Shown one piece after another: positions 25,491 to 35,493 of a stretch of 64,000 nt of DNA. Each line of letters starts with the position of its first letter. The stretch's first letter is position 1. The notes under the pieces were generated by a model that was not told the DNA's origin, did not search any database, and saw only the letters and a list, made by a program, of their open reading frames with translations. A program made the translations under genes and the position numbers. Origin of the DNA: Rhodosporidiobolus odoratus (taxonomy: Eukaryota; Basidiomycota; Microbotryomycetes; Sporidiobolales; Sporidiobolaceae); NCBI GenBank assembly GCA_034387635.1, contig JAOANU010000010.1, positions 248,001 through 312,000 of the forward strand, given 5' to 3'.

Positions 25491-28436
25491 TTACTTCTTC
25501 CCCGGCGACGCAACGGGAGAGCTGTCGCCGCGCAACAACCCAGCGACCGGCATGCGCGTCCCTCCAACGAATCTGACCTTCTCACCGCCATCGTCGAGCG
25601 GCTCACCTGTCGCAGGTGCGGCAGCGCCGAGGTTACCGTAGTGCTGGTGGGAACGCTGCGCGGCGAGCTGGGAAGGGAGAAGACCGGCGAGCGAGGAGGA
25701 AGACTGCGGCTGAACCTGGGGCGAGTTTTGCTGGACTGAGGCGGGGTCGGTGCCGGTGAAAGACGAGTAAGGGAGAGGACCGCCTGGTTGTTGCTGGTAA
25801 TACATCGGCTGCTGAGGCGGAGGAGAGGGAGAAGCTGTCTCCTGGACGGAAATGCTCGCGGGAGCGGGAGTCGTCGATTTGGCCTTGCTTCCCCCCATTG
25901 ACCCTTTCCCCTTAGGTTTGGGTTTCAACCTCCTCAACATGACAAAGTTATCAATCTCGTCCCTGCAGAACCAGTAAGGCACGTCATCCTCATCTTCCTC
26001 ACTCTCTTCATCATTTTCCGATTCCTCATCATCGTCTTCGTCTGCATCGCCTCGAGCCGACTTCTGCGCTGTTCGCTTCGCCCTACTAATCTTGCGTTGA
26101 TTCGCGCGTTCTTCTCTGCGAGCAGCTCGGACTTCGTCGATGGTGTGGTGGTGTTGGTAGACTCGCCACTCGGACGCTTCGCGGTCTTCGTCGAGGTCAG
26201 AGCTGGGGGGATTCAGGATTGCAGCGACGTCAGACTTGATCTGGTCGAAGCCGTAGGCCTGTCATACAAGTGATCACGAATCAGTGAGGTGGTGTAGAAG
26301 GAGGTTGTATGGTCGAAAGCAGCGGAACACTTTGAGGGAAAGATGGGCGACGAGGAAGAAAAGCTCACGGTGAATTGCCCTATCAAGTTAGTCCACGTCG
26401 GGGTCAGTACATCTCGCGTTCTGAAAGGACAAGGGAAAGCGCACGGTAAAAAGCCGAGAGGTTCTCGTGAGAGTACGTGCGAGGAAGAACGTCGGTGGTT
26501 ATCCTTGTATCGCCACCGGTCTTGACAAGAATCTCGTTGCCAGAGTCGCTGCGGTACAGGGGGGGACATTAGTCACAGGCTCGAAGGTACCGTCTGGCGA
26601 GATGCCGGCAGAAGGAGCGAAGGTCGTGCCGGTTAAGAAAAGCGAGCGAAAAGCGGACGCACGACCAGCAAATGGCATCGCCAACCTCATCCGGGTGTTT
26701 CACGAGCCACCTTAGCTTGTTGACAAACGGCTTGACCCCAGTGTTCTGTGTCACGCGAGCAGAAAAGGCGATAAAATCTGATCAGCATCTGAACTGAGAA
26801 GGTCATCCTGGACTCGAAGCGAGAAATGGGAGCGCACCGGATCAATTTGATACGAATTCTCCGGGGCTTGCATCTTGCCCCCCCTCTTCTTCCCCTGCCC
26901 CTTCTCTTCCTGCTCCTCGCCCTGATCCTGACCCGCAGTCGTGTTTGGACTCGCTGCTCCAAAGACTGCCCCTCCCGACGAGCTCACAAGCGGCGGTTGA
27001 GGCTGCCGCTGCTGCTCCGCCTTGGGGACGAGCTGCCTGTTGACAGGTATGGTGGGCGAAGTAGTGGGGCGATGAGCGAGAACGGGCGAAGTAGCGAGAG
27101 TTGAATGGGACTGAACGGGAGAGGGCCAGAAGGTGGAATCAGGGACAGCCGGGCTGATAGGGCTAGGCGCCTCTTCATCCTCCTTCGCCTTTACCTGAGG
27201 GTGAGGGTGAGAAGTCGTCCCGTAGTCTGATTCGCGTCTCGCAACGTTCCTTCCCGCTTGAAAGCGGAACGGACCTTGACCGGCAGCAGATTGCTGTAGT
27301 CCAGGATGCGGTGCAGCGTGACCGTAAGGGTGTTGCGGATGTATAGGAGCTTGGTATTGGCTGGCGAGGAAGTGGTTGAAGAAGGCGGCGTGTTGCCGAG
27401 GGTTCAGGTTGGGGCCGCCGGTGGAAGGAGCGACGGGAGAATGGCCGAAGTGCGGGTAGTAATGCATGAAGGGGGGAGGTACGGCCGCTTGCGGCGCCAT
27501 TTGAGCGAAGGGAGAAGCCGAGGTCCCCAAGGAAGAGGTCGCCTCGTTGGGGCGTTGACGTTTGGCAGCGGCGTCGGCGGAGGCAGCAGTGAAGGGGTCT
27601 TTGGGCAGCGAGGGCCTGTCGGATTGGAGTGAGGGACCGGCCGTCTCGCCGGACGCAGGCCAGTCCCCCGTCTCAGCGCTGGCACTGCGCTTCCTACCCC
27701 TCAAGCCTTTCTCTCCACCTCCCTCTTCCTGCTCATTTCCCTCGCCCCTCGCCTCCATGGCCTCGTCGCTCTGCTGCTCGGTGACACTGAGTAGTATCTT
27801 GAGCGCGTTCTCTCCGCTTTCCGACGGCGTCGCCTCCTGCGGTTCGCCTTTGGCCTGATCCGGCGTGGCCTTCTCAACTTGGGGAGAGGCGACCTCGCCG
27901 CGGGAGGCGGTGGCCTGTCTGCCACTCGTCCCGTACGGTGCTGCGAATGCGGAAGCACCGTGTGGTCCGACGAGGTTGCCCGACGGGACGGTAGAGGGGT
28001 TTAGAGGAGGGTTGAACGGAGAAGATTGAGCCAGCAAGTACTGCTGCCTGCTGGCCAGCACCATGGCGGCGGTTGAACCATAGCGAGCGATCTGGGAGGA
28101 GACGCCTGGCGGTCCGAAGGGGTGCTGCTGGAACGTGGACGGGAAGAATTGCTGAAGGTGGTCGGCAACGGCGGTTTCGGCTTGGCGATGGCCGCTGCTG
28201 TCCCCGCTAACATGCTCCTTCGCTCCGCTCGCCGCGCCGGAGCCAGTGGGATCAGATGTGTAGCCAGTAGGAGGGCCACTCGTTGACGGGGCCATTTGAG
28301 GGAAGAAGTGGATCTGATCGTGCGGTTGGTGGGCGGAATGGGGCGACGTCGGCGGAAGGGCCATCTCGGGCGTCGACCCTTCCTCGACCGAAGCTGGAGG
28401 ATGGGACGTAGGGCTGTCGTCGTTCTGTGATGTCAT
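25491..28436 (-). CDS. Transcription factor with HSF-type DNA-binding domain
   Basis: The N-terminal part (about 525 residues) is low-complexity, rich in Pro, Ser, Gln, His and Ala, and likely disordered. The HSF-type DNA-binding domain is built from four exons: GVKPFVNKLRWLVKHPDEVG and AICWS; then DSGNEILVKT, TTDVLPRTYSHENLSAFY; then an 11-nt exon giving RQFT; then AYGFDQIKSDVAAIL. This matches the HSF pattern FV.KL...W...G..F.....VLP..F.H.N..SF.RQ.N.YGF. A basic segment (RAARREERANQRKISRAKRT) and an acidic run follow, then YWFCRDEIDNFVMLRR and a Pro/Gln-rich tail. I see no clear hydrophobic-repeat trimerisation region. A mid-protein DBD suggests a fungal HSF-like or Sfl1/Mga1-like regulator rather than the canonical Hsf1; that assignment is uncertain. 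The start is ATG 28436 (MTSQNDDSPTSHPPA). Confidence 0.87.
26369..26379 (-). other. 11-nt micro-exon in the HSF-type domain
   Basis: On the minus strand these 11 bases lie between an acceptor (GATAG, 26384-26380) and a donor (GTGAGC, 26368-26363). Joining TAC C from the exon upstream (donor GTGCGC at 26444) gives Y-R-Q-F-T, and the exon downstream starts at 26258 with A-Y-G-F. Phases fit exactly, and the result restores the conserved RQ-x-x-x-YGF end of the recognition region. Flanking introns are 65 nt and 110 nt. Confidence 0.8.
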
Positions 28437-29240
28437 GCTTCCCTGACGTACGAGTTGAGAAAGAGGGAGGAGGAAACAGGAGGCAAGCGTCGCACTTGCT
28501 CGCACCCGTGCCTGCATCCACCACCTCTGCTTACCTTCTCGCTTCGACTTGGCTGATACTCTGCAACGTGCGAGAGAAGGCGACCAGCCGCAGAGTAGAG
28601 CGGCTTCTAGGGAATCCCTGTGCAAGTCATCCGCTCCTTCTCCCCGTCCACACCCCTCGAACGCTCGTCTCGCTTCCGCTGGACAGATCCCGTTTCTCGC
28701 TCACGAGGATCGCTTCCGCACAAGATGGTCGCGGCTTTGTTAGATTAGTCGACCCGGCCCTCGTCTTCCTCCTGCTCATATACATCCGTTTCGACGGGAT
28801 GGACCCGAGCGGATCGCTTCACGTTCATTCCAGCGTGCCGCCTTGCGTCCCCTCGGCGCCTACCGCACTATCTTCGCCTCGCCTACTCTTGACCCTCCTA
28901 GTTCACCTGGTCAGCTCTCGCCCAAGCGCCGAACGGAACAAGCTCATCGCCCCGATGTCGGCGCAAGCGAGAAGGTCAAGCGCACCTTCCTACACGCTCA
29001 TACCATTCTTCATGTCCTCCCAGGAGCGTAACGACAAGCTATGTACAACCTCCACGCAACTCGTCATGTCTCATCAAGCAACCAAGCCCAGCACCGCCTC
29101 GGCCTCTGGCTGATGCGAAATCGCCAAGCATGTTTGTCGGCGTTCATTGATCGCCTTGCTTCCCCTCCTTGTCGTCCGTTACGCTTCTTGCTCCTGCGCA
29201 TCTCTGTCTGACGGTCGGTCTGCCTCGACGCGCCCCAGTC
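28437..29240. promoter_or_regulatory. Divergent upstream region of the HSF-type and GH26-like genes
   Basis: 804 bp between start codons. It is open in several frames (for example plus 28427-29113) but these have no domain or codon pattern I can support. It probably contains long 5' UTRs and promoters. Confidence 0.4.
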
Positions 29241-30888
29241 ATGCTTACCTCCACTTCGACCTGCTCATCCGACCGCCGGCGGCAACTTCCTTGCCTTGCT
29301 CTTCTCGTCCTCTCCTTCTCCGCCTACCATGCCCACGCCGCACCGTCCCCTTCAGATCTGTCCGTCCGGCCCGCCCCCGGCCTCCCCTCCAACGGCCTAG
29401 AGAGCAATGGCATTGCCCTCGGTTTCCTCCCAAACTGGTCAGTCGAAGGTCCTCGAGCGCTCAACGCCGCCATGGGAAACGGAATGGCCGCTGTCGGAGA
29501 CTACATCAACGTTTCTCCTTCGGATTATGGGATGCAGCAGTTCGATTATCATGAGAGTGAGGTCGTGAGGGTTGCGAATGGGGAGGTGAGGGCGGTTTAC
29601 ATTCCAGCGGTGCTGTTCGGAGCGACTTTGGACAAGTGGACGAGTCAAATGAGTGATATCTTGGCGAGGAAGTGCAGAGCGCTTAATCAGAAGGGCGTCA
29701 CCGTCTGGTTGCGGTTCTGCTTCGAGATGGTCAGCCTTGTTTTCTTCTCCTCACCGTCCTTTTGCCATTGAAAGGTGTCGCTCATACAATGCTCCACGCC
29801 CGCAGAACGGAGGATGGATGGCTTATGGCCTCGAACCCGAGCAATACATCTCGACCTGGCGCTCCGTCACCGACGCCATCCGGGCAGTCACAAACGATAC
29901 CTACATGCTTTGGGCGCCGAACCTCTGGAACGGACCGGTAGACGACAGCGTACAAGGGTACACGCCTTATTGGCCCGGAGAAGATTGTATGCAGCTGCTC
30001 CTACCCTTCTGCCTTTCCGGCTTGTATCGCAGTGCCTTTTCAAGTTTTCTGCGTGAACGACGACCTGATCTATTTGTTGCCTTACAGACGTCGACCTTGT
30101 TGGCCTCTCCCTCTACTCTTTTGGCCCCTACAAATCCCTCAACCAACCCCCCTCCTCCAACCTCTTCCGCGACTCCCTATCCCCCTTCTACAACCTCCTC
30201 TCCCCCTCTTCGTCCTCCTCCTCCTCCAACAAACTCTCCCTCTCCCAATCCTACCCCATAGTAATCACCGAAACCGCCGCTCCATTCTACTATTCCATCC
30301 CTCCTTCGTCTCAATACTACTCTCAAGCGGGAGATACGGATATTGCGGCTCCTCAGCCGAACCTGAGTTCGACGGCTGCGAGACAGATGTATAGACCTAG
30401 TTTGGCGAGTCCACCTTATGAGAGGAGTGATGATGAGTTGTTTATCAAGGGGAGTTGGTTGGCTCAATTGACGGGGAATAGTACGGCGCAGAGGTTCCCT
30501 AACCTCAAACTGGTCAACCACTTCAACTACCTCAAGAAGTACGTTGTTGTCCCGCTCTCTCCTGGCGCTACGTGCGTCTGCGTGCACAGTGCTGACCTCG
30601 TCCCCTTCCTTTTCTTCACCTTCCTCCTCTCCCTCGCCCCCTCCTTTTCTTTCTCCTCATCCCCCCACCCACCACCCTCACAGAGGAAACGGTACTGCCG
30701 AAGTCCTCTCCGATTTCCGCCTCCTAGGCGGTAACTCGACCGTTGAACAATGGGTTCGAGACAATTTCGGCAATCAAACCGCTTACGAAGAAGGATACAC
30801 CGGCGGAGGAGTAGGCAGGAATAGCTTAGGTAGCTTACTGTGGGTCGGGGTGATAGGGATGGCAGGGGCGTTGGTGATGGCTTGGTGA
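29241..30888 (+). CDS. Secreted, probably GPI-anchored GH26-like glycoside hydrolase
   Basis: The N-terminal signal sequence contains LPCLALLVLSFSAYHAHA with a cleavage-like AHA/AP site. The catalytic-domain marks fit glycoside hydrolase family 26: WLRFCFEMNGGWMAYG (general acid/base Glu in the EMNG block, across an intron), TYMLWAPNLWNGP, YTPYWPGEDY|VDLVGLSLYSFG and PIVITETAAPF (Glu in the nucleophile position). After GNGTAEVLSDFRLLGGNST the protein ends in a Gly/Asn linker and a hydrophobic tail (SLLWVGVIGMAGALVMAW) with no charged residues after it, typical of a GPI-attachment signal. Several N-glycosylation sequons (NTT/NST/NGT/NQT type) occur. The substrate (mannan, beta-1,3-glucan or other) cannot be told. 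An alternative upstream in-frame ATG at 29169 is less likely because it delays the signal sequence. Confidence 0.8.
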
Positions 30889-31462
30889 GCTTAGACGAGG
30901 ATGGGCGTGTGGTAGAATTCATTCCTTGTTCATGTTGTCTTCTTTTCTTTCCCATCACATTCTCTTTCCGCCGCGCCGCATCACTCTTAACTAGATCATT
31001 CCTGACTGTGTAGATAGTATGCGAAACATCGAGCTTAGCTTAGACATCTCGACCCGCGCCAAAAAGGATAGGCAGTGGAGTAGAGAAAACAAAAACAGAT
31101 CGGGAGGCGGTCGCAAGACTCGCTGCGGAGCGCTGCGCTAACGAACGGATATCGGTAATCACAAGGTATCATTGCTGTATCTTGGGGTCGTCAACTGACT
31201 ATGTACTGTGAGCGCATGGGGCGAGCAAATGCGGTAGTATGTACGAACGTAATCGAGAGCGAGAAAAAAGCTATAACGTCACAGGCGAGCTGCACGAGAA
31301 CACGAGAGGGGAATAGACGCGAGAAAAAGAATGGGACGGTGTACTCTATTGCGGTGAAAGGAAGGATGGGAAAAGAAGAGTTGGAAATCGATGACCCCAA
31401 GATCAACCTGAGAAGCGCCGCCCACACTGGTCGCTCGCTCGCTCGCTACCATTCATGCTCGA
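30889..31462. other. Intergenic, convergent 3' regions
   Basis: 574 bp between stop codons. Sequence around 31010-31440 is relatively A-rich on the plus strand. A short tandem GCTC repeat lies at 31433-31445. No gene is supported. Confidence 0.45.
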
Positions 31463-32833
31463 TCAGACCGCATGTCCTGCACTCCTCCCTCCCTCAAACG
31501 CCTCATGTCCAACAAATCTCCCACTCCCATCCATCCCTTCATGCTGGTTAGGCAACACAAACTTTTCCCCCGTAACGCCTTGATGAACGCCCGTTCCCGC
31601 TGGGAGAGTCGAAGAGGTACCGCTCGACATGCGGGGGTCGGTGGTGGTGTGAAGTCCAGGGGGAGTGGCGAGCGGGACGCCAGAGATGGATTGAGTGGAG
31701 GGCGAGTTGAAACCGTTTGTGGGTTGGGCACCGTATTGTTCGTCGTGCTTAACGGCCATGAACATGTAGATCGTGCTACACGCGGGCGAGAGAGACAGAG
31801 AGTACGATTGAACGACAAAGGGCGGGACCACCAGAGGGAAAGATGCGAGGTTGCGAAGGTCAGTCTCGCTTCGTCACCAAGAAGGCGAAGCGAACATACG
31901 CAATCACGCACAAGAGCCATCCCGGCCACAGCAAGCACAGCGAGGCGATGTTGACGGCCCATTTGCGGTAGACGAGGGGAGGGCGAGAGTAGTGAGCGAC
32001 CGCCGCATCGATGATATCTTGCGAAACGTGTTCAACCTTGGCGGCGTGACTAGCGATCATGACCTGCGCAAACAAGTGCTCGAGTGAGACTCTATGCGCG
32101 CGCTGAAGAGATCGAGCGAGAGCGAGACGAACCGTCAACCCGACTGCGGCGGCGAAAACGCCGCAAGTGATGGTAATAGCTAGCGCCTTCTTGGTGTTTT
32201 GGTACCACTTGGGATAGGTACGAGTAGGGAATTGAACGAGGAAGAAGAAGTCGGCGCCGTAGAGGCAAGCTGCGAGAGAAGAAAAGGACCCGCTCAGCCT
32301 CCAGTTCGAGGCAGGCAAGACCAAGGTTGAGACTACTTACCGACCATTACGCACATGACGATGGTGACGATCTGGAAGTCGATAATGTCGTTTTGGTAAA
32401 CGTGTGCTGGAGGGTAGGCCGTTTCAATGTGGCCTTGCAGATCCTCGTCTGGAGAAAGGGGAAAGTCAGCGGGCTCTTCCTCGAACAGCAGAGTGGAAAC
32501 TTACATTTCGACAATGAATACGTCACGCAACACTCAGCAGCCAAGCATACCAGCATAGCGAGCTGATAACTGACTGCGGAAGGACAGGAAGAAACCGGAG
32601 GCAGAGTGAGCGAGCCCGTCGAGTCGAAATGCGAGTTGTATCGCTCGGACCGAAGGGAGCAACGACGTACTGACTCGCTCCTTTCTGAGATGATATCGCT
32701 TGTCCATCAATTCCTGAGTCTTGAACGCATGAAACGACATTTCGCTCAGGTTGAAGCCCCAAATGACGGGACCACTCCTCTTTGCCTTTACTTCGCTTCC
32801 GGGTGTTTCGGCAATTTGATTCGGATGCGCCAT
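31463..32833 (-). CDS. Multipass membrane protein, family not recognised
   Basis: Assembled from five exons. The first starts MAHPNQIAETPGSEVKAKRS and contains VIWGFNLSEMSFHAFKTQEL. Later exons carry hydrophobic stretches: SYQLAMLVCLAAECCVTYSL, DIIDFQIVTIVMCVMV..CLYGADFFFLVQF, ALAITITCGVFAAAVGLTVR and WAVNIASLCLLWPGWLLC, then STIYMFMAVKHDEQYG. That suggests four or five transmembrane helices. A loop with HRVSLEHLFAQVMIASHAAK is amphipathic. The tail is Ser/Thr/Gly-rich. ATG 32833 is preferred over 33049, whose extra 72 residues are Pro/Ser-rich and could be 5' UTR. I do not recognise a domain and assign no function. Confidence 0.55.
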
Positions 32834-33722
32834 GATGAAAGATTGGCTAGCTGGCGGATAGAAGGGAGAGGGAGGTTTGAGCGAGGTGGACGAGGCCGAA
32901 GGAGGAGGAGGAGGAAGGTGAGAGTGGTCGGCGAGGGAGATGACGGTTGAGAGCGGAGGAGGTGACTGCAAGTAAGTCGGGGGTCGACTGCGCGGGGGGT
33001 AAGAGTGAGCGGTCATTCTCGCTCTCGAGGTTTGAACTGCGGGCGACATGACAGAGCAGTGTAAACGAGACGAACCCGAGTTGAGGGTCAAGCGCCGAGG
33101 GGTTCAAGTGCGAGGGGCGCGGAGACAAGCAGTCGAGAGGATAGTGTGACTTGCAAGTGAAGGTAGAGAACGGAGCCGACCGACGACGAGTTTATTGTTG
33201 AGAGAGGCGGTCAGTCAGAATGCGATCGACTTGGAATAGTTCTAGACCCCGTTGAATGGGTTGACGTCGTTACTTCAGGGGGAGCTAGGGCTCCAGAGTA
33301 TGTTGCCTGCTGTCGCTAGCTCTTGCCCAGTACGAGTCTGCTGAGCCGGCTGAGCCACTGGCCGCATCATGCCTACCGGCGGCGCGACACGCTCGAGTTG
33401 TCACAACCCGCGCTCCGATCCTCACACCCTCCTTCGCTTTCGCCGGCTTCCTCTACCTGCTTTTACGCTTCCGACGCTCAGCGCTCTAAACCTCGGGAAT
33501 TCTGATCACCTGTCGTCCCCTGTGCGAGTCACACCAGCCCCCGCATCCTTGTCGGTTCCCGCCAGTCAGCTTACCCACACTTCCCATCCCGCTCGCAAGC
33601 GTCCGCTCGAAGGCTCGGCACGGAGGACCGCATTTACGAGCGCTATAAGCAGAGGCATCCCTACAACCTGCGCTCTCAATCGAACCGCTGCTTGACTTTC
33701 TCTTCGCCTTCGACTCGATACC
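32834..33722. promoter_or_regulatory. Divergent upstream region of the membrane protein gene and GPN2
   Basis: 889 bp. It includes a possible N-terminal extension of the membrane protein (32834-33049) and otherwise no supported exon. 33190-33320 is locally less GC-rich and is a likely core intergenic part. Confidence 0.4.
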
Positions 33723-35189
33723 ATGCCATTCGGACAAGTTGTGATCGGCCCGCCAGGGTCAGGAAAGACGACGTATGTATGGGGTATGCAGCAAGTGAGT
33801 CTCTAGCTCTTCTCCCACGCAACCTTGCGGCTCATCCTGCGTTGGCTCCCTCCCCTCGCACAGTTCTTCGCCGCCCTCCAAAGACCCATCCTCCTCGTCA
33901 ACCTCGATCCAGCTTCTCCCTCTCCCCCCTACCCTCACAGCATCTCCATTTCCTCTCTCATCTCCCTCCAAGACGCCATGACGGCGCATAAACTGGGTCC
34001 GAACGGTGCCATGCTTTACTGCCTTGAGTACCTCGAGGCTAACCTCGATTGGTTGGAGGAGGAACTGGAGAAGGCTATGGACGCGTTACAAGCATCGGGA
34101 GGTGTAGGAGCAGAGGAGGAGATGGAGGTGGATGAGGTTACTGGAGGCAAGAAAGAACGGCGAACATGGCGAAGGGAAGACATGTATGTTGTCTTCGACA
34201 CTCCAGGGCAGGTTGAGTTGTCTACGGACCACGGAAGCCTCAAGCGGATCACACAGCACCTGCAGAAAAAGCTTGCGTTCCGCGTGCGTGTTTCCTCCCA
34301 GTTATCGTTCTGCAGTATGTAGATCTAACCCTGTTTCCCTTCACAGCTGGCAGCCGTCCATTTAATGGACGCCTCTCATATTCTCGATGCCTCAAAATAC
34401 GTGGCCATTCTTCTCCTTGCATTGCGCACGATGTTACAACTCGAACTTCCTCATATCAATGTTCTCAGCAAAGTTGACCTTCTCGGCCAGTCTGGGGATC
34501 TCCGTGCGTCCACTTCACCTTGCCATTCTTTGCACCTCTACGAGACTGCTGACCGCTTTCTTCTATCTGTAGCCTTCAACCTCGACTTTTACACCGAAGT
34601 ACAAGACCTCTCCTACCTCCTACCTCTGCTCGAGCGGGATCAACGAACACAACGCTTCGGCGAGTTGAACCGGGTAGTCTGCGATTTGGTGGAAGAGTTT
34701 GGACTCGTGAGCTTTGAGACTTTAGCGGTTGAGGTGCGTTGCGGCTATACCCTCCTTACCTTCTTTTTCTTTCGAAGTATCCTTGGTCTGCAGCCCCGCT
34801 GACTCGGATGCCCGGTCACACCACAGGACAAAGACTCAATGTTGCGCCTCGTTCAAGTGATCGACCAGGCTCTGGGCTACGTTCCACCTTCCCTCGCATC
34901 CCTATCATCAGCCGAGGACCCGCACACACACCCTCACCCCGACCACGCCCATGACCACATTCATCAGCATCACCACACCCACGCCCCTCACCCCTCCTTC
35001 GCACAATCCCAACCTTTGAGCAATCTGGTCCATGCAGGAACGGTACAGGAGAAATGGGTGGATCATCGAGAAGATTGGGAAGAATTTGAGAAGGAGAGGT
35101 GGGAGAGGGAGGGGGAGTGGGCGGCGGGGAAGGCGAGCGAGGTTAGTAGGAAGGCGGCGATGGAGGGGGTGGTGGGAGAGGAAGAGTAG
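33723..35189 (+). CDS. GPN2: GPN-loop GTPase 2
   Basis: Cytosolic SIMIBI-class GTPase; family members assist RNA polymerase II assembly and nuclear import. Start MPFGQVVIGPPGSGKTTYVW holds the P-loop. Then LLVNLDPASPSPPY, the GPN motif in LGPNGAMLYCLEYL, VVFDTPGQVELST (G3), LMDASHILDASKY, NVLSKVDLLG (G4) and FNLDFYTEVQDLSYLL, which together fix it as GPN2. The acidic insert GVGAEEEMEVDEV (about 34100-34135) is not part of the core. The C-terminal exon has a His-rich stretch (HTHPHPDHAHDHIHQHHHTH, about 34924-34983) that I do not expect in GPN2, then WVDHREDWEEFEKERWER and an acidic end. There are five exons. Confidence 0.93.
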
Positions 35190-35493
35190 CTGTCAGGTGG
35201 GAGAAGATATTGGATCAAAGGAGGAGGACGTTGCTGCCTATACGTTCAACCGCTTGGCGCGTTCGTGCGGTAATGGACTCGACGAGCCCTCTGCTGCCTA
35301 CCTGAGATCAAACCGAAAAACGCACAGCTAGATATGTAGGAATACAGATCAACGAAAGCGGAAATTGACGTAGTTAGTTCAGGGGGACTTTTATTTTTCT
35401 CCGCCTTGTCAGCGTCATAGTCACCTTGGCCCTTGAAACTCCTCTTTATCATCGGCCCGAACGTAAACAGACAACAGCCAGAGGACAACCAAG
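35190..35493. promoter_or_regulatory. Short tandem intergenic region
   Basis: 304 bp between the GPN2 stop and the next start on the same strand. Nothing distinct is seen. Confidence 0.4.

Noticed and set aside
28427..29113. 228-codon plus-strand frame upstream of the GH26-like gene
   Set aside because: Pro/Ser/Arg-rich with no domain, overlaps the start of the HSF-type gene on the other strand; more likely promoter and 5' UTR.
31433..31445. GCTC tandem repeat
   Set aside because: Only about three copies in an intergenic region; no sign of a larger satellite or mobile-element end.
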